Shown here piece after piece: positions 13,001 to 25,000 of a stretch of DNA of 64,000 nt (positions within the stretch are counted from its first letter, which is position 1; each line of letters begins with the position of its first letter). This DNA comes from Owenia fusiformis (lineage: Eukaryota; Annelida; Polychaeta; Sabellida; Oweniidae). The notes beneath the pieces were generated by a model. It was not told the DNA's origin. It worked only from the letters and a program-made list of their open reading frames with translations, and did not search any database. Where the stretch lies: the NCBI GenBank assembly GCA_903813345.2, contig CAIIXF020000001.1, positions 41,011,366-41,075,365 of the forward strand. Direction: 5' to 3'. The translations under genes were made by a program, and so were the position numbers.

Positions 13001-16000
13001 TCATCTCCATTTACCAGGGAAAACAATGTTTCTGAAGTTGCGCTCAGGGTGCGGAACTGAAAAATAATTTACATGTAAAAATAGCGAACTGAGCCAGATT
13101 AGTAATACGGTGAAGCAGACAGATTAAATTTTCAAGCATAGGTTCTACTACAATAAACACAGCACAATAGAGAAAGCTAGCAAATTCAAATTGATTTGCG
13201 GATCAAGATAATATAGGATGGACAGAAGAAAAAACATGTACAACATGCAATAAGACCAACACCTTTCTCCAAAAGTAAACCATACCCATGTTATTCAGAA
13301 GCATGCTTCACCGCATCAAAAACCTGGTGGTCAGTCGAGCCATATCAAATGTGACCCACCTTTATGGTATCATAGCTATCCATGATGACTGCGATGAATA
13401 GATTAAGCACTGCATATATGAAGAAACTAATAAAGATGTACAGGTAGATTTGACTATAAAGCCAAATACCCAAATTCTCCTTTGAAATTGCTGAGAAGGT
13501 GACGTACATATCGTCTCCATTGACTAGAGAGAACAGACATGCTGATGTGCTGATTAGTGTACGGAACTACAAAAACATAAATGCAGGCAAATTTTGAACA
13601 AAAGCTAGATATAATTAATAAAAAAAACATTGAAATTGTCATCCCATTACCTTCCTTTCTATTTTTATCATAACATTTTAAGATCTATAAGTCAAAATTG
13701 ATATGTGTTTAAATGAAAGTATTCCTGATTCCTGTATTGTTTTCCCAGTAATTAACACCCATACTTTCAAAATGATCCCCACTTAACTCTGAAATTACGC
13801 CCATGTGGAATATAATGAATGGTTGTCATTGTAAGAAAATCTGGTAATGACCCATGTGCAAGCTTTAGTCTCATTTAGAATCATAAACCAAGTGCATCTT
13901 TTTGTTTTATTATGCAGCTAAACAGCTATTTAGTAATTAGAAGTAATAAGTAAATTAGTAATTGAATTATAAAAAGCATTATGTGTTCATTCAGCAGGAA
14001 TAGAATAATAAACATAGGGAAAGTAATGATTTGACAAGACAATACTACATGTACATGTATACAACTCAACATGCATTATTTAGCCATTATGTCCCTATCA
14101 TTGAATATATGCCTGAGGTCTGACGTCAATAAAGCCCGAGCTTGCGAGGGTTATATTGACGACAGACCGAAGGCATATATTCAATGATACGGACATAATT
14201 GTTGTATAGCTGGCTATACAGGAATATATAGCCGTCCTTCGACTCCATTGACTTCCATACAAATGCTTCGCTAGGTATGCAATACAGATATGTAAACTTT
14301 ACATGCACTATGACATACAACATACTGCATATACATTACACAGACTGGTTTCATAATTCATACAAGTTTTTTATAATTTAAATAAAATAAAATAGTATCC
14401 CACTGTGTAAAGGTGAATAAATAATTTTTCTGGCCATTTCATCTTTTCTTAATATGATTCAGAATTGATAATTTAAAATTTCCACTAACTTATAATTTTC
14501 TGATTGCTTATAATTTTTAAAAGATTGTATCTGAAAAATAACTTGATATTTACTTACCTTCACATGGTAAGGTCCCAGAACCACCCAGCCACAAAATGTG
14601 AAACCAAAATAAAATACTGCTGCACACACCAAGAAACGTAAAATATTTGGTGTGGCCTTTTTCATGGTAAGCACTAATATCTGAAAGAGAAGGACATCTG
14701 AGGTCAGGGAGGATTTAAACATTTTAAAATACATGATAACACAAGGCGATATCAAGTTATTGTTTAGAAAACCCTAATAAAAAATAAAGGTTGGTAAATC
14801 AAAGTGATTCACAAGAAACATCTTTTTCAATTTGGAAAACAAATAAAGGATAAATATTTCAGAGCCAAAATTTGATTTTCATGACATTGTCAAATAATTT
14901 AAAGTTGTTTATAGTACTATGAACAGTGTCACTACTTACATTGTATTGCTCAAAGAAACCCAGGTATCTCAGTACCCCAAACCATACAAGCATACTCCCT
15001 GTACCTAATAAGACACCACACGTCTCATAGTCATGGGAACCCTGAAAAATGGTAAATGTATGATACACCAACAAAGTCTCATTTCATGCAATTTTTTTCT
15101 TATGTTTCAATTAATTGTCTGATTTTCTTGATTTTGCAAAATGTCTGATAATGTCAACATGTCTGAGTTACATATTATTAAAATCGTATGTTACAGTCAG
15201 AGGGCAGAAGGGTAGCCAATGGGGTTCAGGGTATAAAAGAAGTCTCACCTTATAGTCTATTTGTATTTTAAAGATGGAGCCAACGATGGTTAGGATGTCA
15301 TTGATGACAATCATGACATACCACATGTTGAGGAACTCTAATAAGTCCCAGACATCAAGTTCTTTGTTAAACTGCTTCTTGAAGAACTCCTTGCATTCCT
15401 GGAAAAAGTGTAAGACATTATTTTCAAACTCAAGAAAAGTTTGGATATAAAGTCATCTCAGATGTTGGAGACTGAATACCCAGGGATAATGATATAAGAT
15501 AGCAGTTCCAACTGTCAAGGTGAACCTGTATCATATCATAGTATATTTCATACGTAATAAATTACTATGTGAGCAACTTCAGGATTTGATTACAATAGAT
15601 AGGGTTTGTAATTTTTATCAATGTTTACTGATGAAGAAAGTTTCAGCGCATTATGATTTAAAAACTTATTTAGAAGGTTCAGTCTCTAATCCAGGTGATA
15701 AAAATCAGAACAAGTGTGGCGATTAAAGAACAGCTCACCCATGTGGGCTAAAGAGGTGCTACACATACAATATGTGAAGTGTAATAAAAATCAATAATAG
15801 CACTATACATCTTATCACAATATGAAGTTAAATAAAAATCTTATTCTCACCTTTTTTAAGATTTGTGCTCTGATGATAGACCTGGTACAGAGAATAAGTG
15901 AGAGAAAACTTATGAAGATAACGAAGACATCAAACACGGCATACCCGACCTCTGTTGCTTGATCCAGATTATTTCCATTAGCAATCTTACCATGACACTC

Positions 16001-19000
16001 TAGGTGAATTGCAGTGGCTAACAGCGTCACTGCAATCTGACCATTGTGGCCACTGTTGTCAAAAGTAATCTGGAAATTTGTAAAACGTGTATGTTGATGG
16101 AACTAGAGGCACTTGAAGAAAGATACTGTATTTCAAATCTGAATCTGGGAGCTCTAGGGGTGTTATTTGATTCTAAATATATGATTTTAAATTAAAGAAG
16201 AAGTAAGATAATTGAGTGTAAAACTTATACTGTAATTACTTTATATTACTAGAAAATAATACAGTTCTTCAGTGAAAGTGACATTAGTATTGCATTCAAA
16301 TGTACAAGAAATGTTTTAATGAATAATACAGATAAATGGATCATGATGAGATGGAAACTAAACAGGTTACATCCTTTATGTATTTAATGTTTTAAATTGC
16401 ATCCAAACATAAATAATAAATATTTAACAATGTATAATTCATAAGCATGTTTCAGTTTCCCATAAAACTGTAAATTACAAACTTACCCCAATATCAAATT
16501 GGAAGCAATCGGGTTCTCTAAAGGGAGACAATGTTCGTAGATGTACACTCTTTAAAGAGAACATTAACTCCAACTTTATCATCCTAGAAAAAATGTTTCC
16601 ATTAAAATTACGTTCGAAATGTTCACATGTCTGGGGAACTTAGAACTATTTAAAAGGGCTTTTCATTACTTTTCCTTTCCCTTAGAAATTTTCCTTTAAA
16701 GTGTCTCACATATTCGATCAAAACTTGCCATGCAAACATGTTAGTCTACTTTACTGGCCCCCTTGCTGTAACAAGGTGTTGTAAATATTGTAAATCAATG
16801 TGACACACACACAGGAAATACAGCATAATAATATGAAATATATCTTTATGTATAGATTTGAGAAACATCAGCACACATCTCCGTCTGAATCTAATGTTAT
16901 ATTTGATTTCTTTAAGCGAGAATAATTTCAAAGTTTCCTACATTATTGACGTCTGGAACCGGAAGCCATTTTTAGCTACAGCGAGAAAATTTAACCATGT
17001 GTCAAACTCCGAAAAGAAATTTTGAAATATCTAAAACCAGACAAGCAACGCTTCATCCTAAATATAATTAATATAAAATGATTTCTAGGTGCGTGTAGCA
17101 ATTTTTACATACGAAATACGAGTACATACGAAATAAATGAAGTTACATCTAGCTGTAAGGTAGAGACTCGAGTAATATGTGACGTGTCCATATTCATCAA
17201 TAAATTAATTCTTTTGTATAAATTCAAGTTTTAAACCATATGTACGAGATATCAATTGAATACTTCAAACATAAAACTACAAAGTCATAAAGACAAAAGA
17301 TAAAACGTGTTTGAAATTGTTTTGAACTTTTTTAAACTGACGTTTTTTGTGTGAAATATTACGATAAAATTTTCACAAAACGATTCAGCGATAGATAAAT
17401 GTATATACAAGAGATAAATGTCGATAAAAAGAATCGAAATGTATAACTTACATTGATGTTAATGGATTTTGTACGCACCTAGGGAGAAAACCCTCCAACT
17501 ACAATCCTATCGATATCTCGTCTAAAGTCTCATCTCGTACTCTCGAGATCTGAAGCTTGATGTTTCGTTCAGTGTAACTTACCAGAAACATTTACCTGGG
17601 ATAACCGGGGAATGGTCTTCTTAGGGCTTGTTCATACCTAAACCTTAACCGACTCTCACATTGCCATAAATGAAATTATTGTCAATAATTTGAATTAAAA
17701 CGTAAACATAAACCAATTAGTCAATTCACTATGAAAGTGAGGGGTGTACGCTGTGTGCATGGACTAACACAATATCAGTGGTCATTTACTGTGTCAACTT
17801 AGTAACCCTTGCATATCGTGCTCACTCAAGTGTTGAATAATTTTTTTATGATCTAAATGTTTGTGGTTTATAAAAAATGGGATATATTTTAGTTAGAAAT
17901 ACATTAATTAATATATTCATTCAAACAGCACTAGAATGCGGGAAGAAAGAGCAATGGTGACAAAATGCAGACAGAATTTTCCGTAAGGGTTTCAAACATT
18001 TCTGAACACAATCATACATGTACTTCATGTGTACTGTTATTTTTAGTGCTGTATTTATAGATACAATTTCACGTATTAAAATCATATTTTCCAGCAATGA
18101 CTTCAAATTCGGAACCACACCCATATCACATTTTCTTCAATAACTCCAAACATGTGTAAACATTGACCATGTGCATATAAATTCAGATTTCACGAGCTCT
18201 TTCCTATTCGAGTACCTCATACACCCCTGCATGGATTTGAGTTGGATTCGCCTTTTATACTTGAGCCGACACACTCGCAAACGCTCATTGGATAAAGATT
18301 GCAAGAATCTTTAACATAAATATCAGCGTATATTGGTGATTTTTCTAGGTTTGATAAAATATTCTAACTTGATGAAAACTCACCTATCAAAGTTGATAGA
18401 TGCATTGTTGTCCGCAAGAAACTGTTTGGTGTCAAAGGCCATGTACGTACTGTTTGTAGAAGCATTGTGTTTCTGAACAGCTGATAAATCTGTGCACTCT
18501 GAAAAAAATAAATGAAAATGTGATTTCTAGGTCTGGTAGATTCCTTTACGCTGAACACATGTTAAATGGTACATTTCTAAACTTCAACTAAGCAGCACAT
18601 GATGTGAACAAAACCACATCACGAAACAGAAACAAGGGATTAACATGATTTTCCTGCAATAATGATGACAAGATTTATCAAAATCTTCCAAAAGTTTGAG
18701 TTCACATTTCCATAAAATGAAGTACGGGCAATATTCCCCAGATTTGTTTATTGTGGTTTTTATTCTAGTAAGTGCTAGGAAGTGACTAATTCACATGCAA
18801 CAAATATCAAACAATCTGATTGGTTTAAACTTACAGTCGCACATGTGCCATGTTTCTTTCATTCCATGGAATTTGTGTTTCCATGAAACGAAAATAGTTC
18901 TGAGAAAAATTGTGGACCGAATGCGGAAATAACAGGTAAAATCACACCGAGGGTTTTTGCCAATAATAGCAAAAACTTTGTATTTGCATTCTATCCTTGA

Positions 19001-22000
19001 GATAATAATCTTAGACGTCTACAGGCAAATCCATTTTGGAAGGAACACTCTATTTAGTTTGAAAACCCAACAATTATTTGTGAAAACGAGCGTACACATT
19101 GGCATATATTTTATTGAAATAAAAAGCATAAAAAAGACTGTATGCATACTTACGGTACACTTTCTTGTTATTGAAGTAAAAACTTTCATTAAAGGCCCAT
19201 ATTTCTCCATGTTTATACCGAGTGATGCATAACTTCGGGTCTGGTTTACTTCCATTCACAGCAACAAAGTCGTAGGAACCAAGAGCTATCGCCTTTGTGT
19301 CATTATACTACAAGTACATGTAATAAAACATAATGATACTAATATACTAATAATATAAAGCAAGACAAGATAACAATGAATTACCGAATACTCTTTGACA
19401 TGCATTGGGTTTCGAAGAGAAAAATGATGTTCAATGTGGTTCCATCCTCCGATCACAGGGCTTCAAAATCCAGAATATCTTTTTTTTTCTCCTGCTATAA
19501 CCAAATTAGAAGCACCCGATCAAACTGAATCACGTGATCTAATTATGCGCCGATGACGTATACATGATTGCGAGTTCTTAATTGGAGCTTGCTAACTGCT
19601 CATAGCAGGGCGGAAGAAGGAGGTACGGATTCTGGACACCGACTTCAGAGGATGATGTGGTTCATATATGATTAATTATAATTCCTGATTATACAAGCCA
19701 TTGGGAAATGGGAATGCTTCATTGAATACCTGTTGCTTTTTTAATATGATTCTCAGAGACATATTCCCCTGGCCCTTCCAGAAATGCATCTCATTCAAAG
19801 ATGAGCAATATTTGTTTTATCATATCACTGTTATATTTCCCACTCTCTTATTGGGAGTCTTATATTATTTAAGAACATATACAAGGGGCGATCCATATAT
19901 TCTGATAAAAATGCTCTCATTTCGCTTAGTTGCTAAACAAATGTTTATTCATGATCATTATAACATCACAACAACTCACAATAGCAATGTATGACAGGAT
20001 GGGCAAATTGGAATTACATGTCATGAGACACACCAAATATCAAAATAACAGATCAGATGAGGTTAGTCAATTAGGTTATGTCAGTCACCTAATAAACCAT
20101 GGCCCTTTTCCAACATAATCAGTTACATGTAGTTTGGTGTGACAAAGGAGGCCATGGTTTACCAGCAAGGAGACAATTCCACTTGATCAGATCACAGATG
20201 TTTAACATTCTGTCTGTCATAGATAGTACACATTATGAAACCTACGCTGATAAAAACTGATGTTTGATACATGTTTTCTAATTCTTCCTTGACCTCAACT
20301 TTTAATACTGATAAGCAATTCATACATTGATGATAGCTTTCCTCATTTCTAATCAAGGGGTTAAGGCAGTTCTGCACGATGAGAATTTTTTGCAATCCTG
20401 AAAAGAAGACTGCTCAATATTCTAGTTATTTATACATTCTAAAGAAAAAATTAACACTTAAATTTTAATCTGGGGACTCTAAAGCACTTTTTGTGCAAAA
20501 AAGAAAGATTTAGGCCATGTTTGGAATGAGTTACGTTCATCTGAAAAAGCACATGGTCATCAAAATGGTAGAAAGTGCAGTCTAACCTTAACATGCAAAA
20601 TGTCACGACCTGCAATTTTTTACAGACGCCAAACTCCGAACTCTGAACACCAACCACCGAACACAATCCACAAAAAAGTTGGAGACTATAACAATATGTC
20701 AGCACTTGTAAAAACATAGTACAGATAAAGTTATTTTCAAAATATTGTACACCACAGTTTGTTTATAGATGTATGGATTAGTAAATAGCAGGAAAATGTT
20801 TTGAGATATACCAAGATTTTTATTACCCTTAGCTTGAGGTTGATTTTGGCTATCCTCTTTCAATTTGAGATGATACTTATTCCAGAATATGGCATTGGTA
20901 AATCATCATACAAGATATTCTCAGATTAAAATGCTTATATTTATTCCAAATTCAAACTCATTTTGGCAAAATCTTATTAGCATCAATTGTAAAATCATAT
21001 TTTCAAGTCAGAGGGTAGTGTTTAATACCCAAAAGAGATTCAGGGTAGATTTACATACCTTTTCCAATGTATAATCTATACTTCTAAACAACTCATCGTG
21101 TTCATAAACTGCAAATACACCATGAGAAGGTGGGTAGGGCATGGTCTCATATGATATATCCCAGCCTTTCAGATACAAATGTTGGAATGTAACCACATTC
21201 TTCTCCAGGAATGTCACATGAGACGTTCTGTCGTAACCAAACAAGACCAGCTGAAAAGCAATTCAAATACAGATCCTTTAGTAGGACTGTTGTATATGCA
21301 TCAAAAAAGAATACGGATAGGGATCTCAAAATAAAAAGTTAATAAAAAGCCCATCAATACATAGATAATACACGGAGCTAACAAAATGTAAACATTGTTT
21401 CTCCATGGGCCATTTTGAATGGTGATACCAGGACTCTGATACAGGTTGCACCAATCACTCTAGATAAACACCACCCAGTTTTATAAAATTACTCCAATGT
21501 CTTTGCTTAAGTATCTGCATCTGCATCAATCACATTTTGATACACTTTTTCCACTACTCTGAAAAATGTGAAGATCTCTGCTGATTATGTTTTTAAATAA
21601 ACCCATGAAATAGAATATAGATGGAGCCAAAAGTACCTGTAAAGTCACTGCAATGAGTTTGATGACTTGCATCAAGAGTTTCCATGGAAACCGTTTCCGA
21701 GCTTGCCATTTCTCACAAGGATTCATAAAATAAAATTTGAGCTTGCGTCTCATTTTGTCTTCCAAATATGGAGTTGCGTAAGATCGCCCAGGATTTTGTA
21801 TATTGGGCTGGTCCTCACTCAATTCCTCATACTGCTGGTTAGGATCCATCATGTTGTCAAAATCTGGAAGAAGAAATAATTATAAAAATAATCATAAAAA
21901 ATGTATAAATTGGATTAACGTTAACATTGCAAAATGTTACCACCTATCATTTCTTATAGATGCCAATCACTGAATGTGGAATGCCAACCACTAAATGCCA

Positions 22001-25000
22001 AACACCATATGCCAAACACCATCCACAAAAAAATAACATGTTGTGGTGATATAAAAAGTTGGATACTATAAAAACATGTCTACTTGTGGTGATGACATAA
22101 AAAGCTAAACCTAGTGACATCATTTTCATCTGTTTATATTGATACTTACTTATATATAATGAATATATAATATTATATAATGCAATATTGAACAAATATT
22201 TCACTCTATTGAGGTGAATACCTGTACATCTTTCACAAGTGATATTCCACGAAGCCCGAAGGGCAAGTGGAATATCACCTTGTGAAAGTGCTACAGGTAT
22301 TCACCGAAAATAGAGTGAAATATTTGTTTTATTATATCACTGTCTAGCTAAACATCCCTAATATTATTAAGTCATTAAGTCTTCAGATATTTTTACGAAT
22401 CTACTCGGTTCGTCTGCCATTTTGACTTAAACTGAACTAGATTATTTACACTGAACGAAAACAAATTCTTTGAAAATTCCCGGGAGCGTGGGATATCGCT
22501 AGATATCTCACGGTTGTCTTATCTGATTAGCATTGCCATTGAATATCGCCAGATATCCCACGACATGTGACCCGGTTTTGACCAATCATACTGTCGCTAG
22601 CTAGATAGTGATATAATAATATTATATATGCAAATAATATCCTCCTTAGAAATATTCTGTAGAGTTTATGGTGATCATCTGTCAATGAAGCTATATCAAT
22701 ACTGTATTTATAATTTGAATCTACAAGCTATATAATTTGAAAATGAAAGAGGAAGCATTCAAATACTTAGAATGAGGAAAAACCTACAACATGTACTATC
22801 TAATCTAGAATATATATGTACATCTGTTATGAATCAATAATCTACAGCAGATCCAATAATCATTTAAAAATGAAAGTAGAAACAAGTGTTCTTGGAATAA
22901 GGAAAACACAAAAAGATTCTATCTAGAAGTTGCAGGCATATACATGGAACTAACAAGGAAGTAACTTATTTTTACCATAAGTCACTCAAAATCAGCTGAA
23001 GAAAGATACATGTAACTACTGTAGTTCCCTATGATTCCTCTTTAAATAGCATAAATCAGAGGATATGCTTCTAAAATGGAAACTTGAAACTTGATAGCTC
23101 TTTAGAAATATAAGAAAAAAATAAGAACTTCATTTCTAAGGGCACACACTCTTTCTAAACAATGCAGGTTGTATCTTATTTTAATCAAATTATTACTAAA
23201 AGGAGCTCTTTTAAATAATCAAAACTGATCCAGCTACAGTTATATTTAAAATACATCAGTCAGTCCTAATTCTAATATAAGACTGCTTTTTCTGATCTCC
23301 CATAATCAGATGAGGAGAGAGTCAACTGTCACAAAGTGTGAGTGTTATCAGAACAAAGTTGAACTTTAATGTAACAATCTCTAAGCCTAAGATTAGAAAT
23401 ACCTCATTTTAACAAATATTGTCAAGACGTGATATTTTTCAAAATAATCACAGGAATAGTCTATATATTAATACAAAAACAATGAATCCTGACTTCTCTT
23501 TTCTTGACGTCCACTAAGGCAGAATCAAATCAAGGAAGCAACCTTAATTTCCAATGAATTGTTTTGGTTGAACAATATCTTTTGGATCATATCATTCCAT
23601 GTCAGTTCCTAGCTCTCTTCAACAAATCCTAAAATGTCATACCTCCTTTGAGGAAACCATTTGTGATATCTATGATCTTTAGGGAGATTATCTTAATTCA
23701 AAATGGCAAAGAAATCATAATTTGTCACCTCCTATATCTTTGATCTTAATTGCCTTTATTTGTGTTTATATATATATTGCTGTAATCCATCTACTACAAA
23801 GGAGACTTGTCAATTCTCTTATCAACTGGTCAATGTGAGGACAGTAGTCTCCAAATATAGACTCACTTCACACCAAAAATAGGTTATATTTGCAGGAATA
23901 TTAGAATATATCATATAATATTACGAAAAGCATCTTATTTTCCCAAAAAATTTCATGGGAAAAGATTCTCAGGACAAAGCAAAGAAAAACACTTACAATT
24001 ATTGTCTGAACCATAACATCTTGTCATTTTATCTGAATTATCCAATATTGCATTTGCATTCATGTCTGATGCATTTGATCCTGTCATCAAACCTTGACCA
24101 TCTGATCCTGTCATTGTGTCAGAAGCATTTGATTCTGTTGCCAAAGCTTGACCATTTGGTTCATTTGTTGTATGAAAAGAATTTGAACCTGTCATCAAAT
24201 CTTGACCATCTGATCCTGTCGTTGTGTCAGACGCATTTGATTCTGTTGCCAAAGCCCTACCATTTGGTTCATTTGTTGTATTAAAAGAATTTGATCCTGT
24301 CATCAAATCTTGACCATCTGATCCTATCACTGTGTCAGAAGCATTTGATTCTGTCACCAAAGCTTGACCCCTTGATTCATTTGTTATGTCAAAGGCATCT
24401 GAAGGTGTCAACAAATCTTTACGAGTTTGGCTTGTTAAACACATCAAGTCTGAACTTTTTAATGATTTTGTTCCTGTTGTTGTTTTTAGAGCATTTACTC
24501 TTGTCATCAAGTTTGAACTATTTAATTCTGTCATTATGTTTAAACCATTTAATCCTGACATTGTATCTGGAACATTTGATTCTGTTGTCATGGTTGGTGT
24601 ATACAATCCTGGCATACAGGCTGAATTAGTTAAGACAATACCACTACTATGATTTAACTGCAATGTACACCCCAGCCTTGTATCAACTAGTATTTAATTA
24701 GTTATAATGTAGTTGACAAATCAGGCAGTGTTACACAACATGGCAGATAATGCCAGACTTAACACTGCCATGATTTGATAAAGTGCAATGGAAAGTTCAA
24801 ATGATTAAAGTTGAATTATATGACAGACTTTAAAGGTGGCCTGTCTTCTTTTAATCATTTTATTTTTGAAGGAAATTAAATCAAATGTTCATGTTACAGA
24901 GACTGGTTTCTAACTAACACTCTATGTTTCTTTATATGTTTAAGTCAATGGGAAAACCTGGTAATATCTTTAAATTTGTGCAATATTTATTATTTATCTA

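Noticed and set aside
12835-13566. Pore exon b as a dead duplicate
   Set aside because: Both copies keep open frame, splice sites, phase and filter residues, and exon b keeps the more conserved Phe and Arg, so neither looks decayed.
23955-24629. Two plus-strand open frames of about 110 codons rich in Leu, His and Ser
   Set aside because: They are the antisense shadow of the 108-bp repeats; the minus-strand frame has the phase-compatible donor and a more plausible composition.
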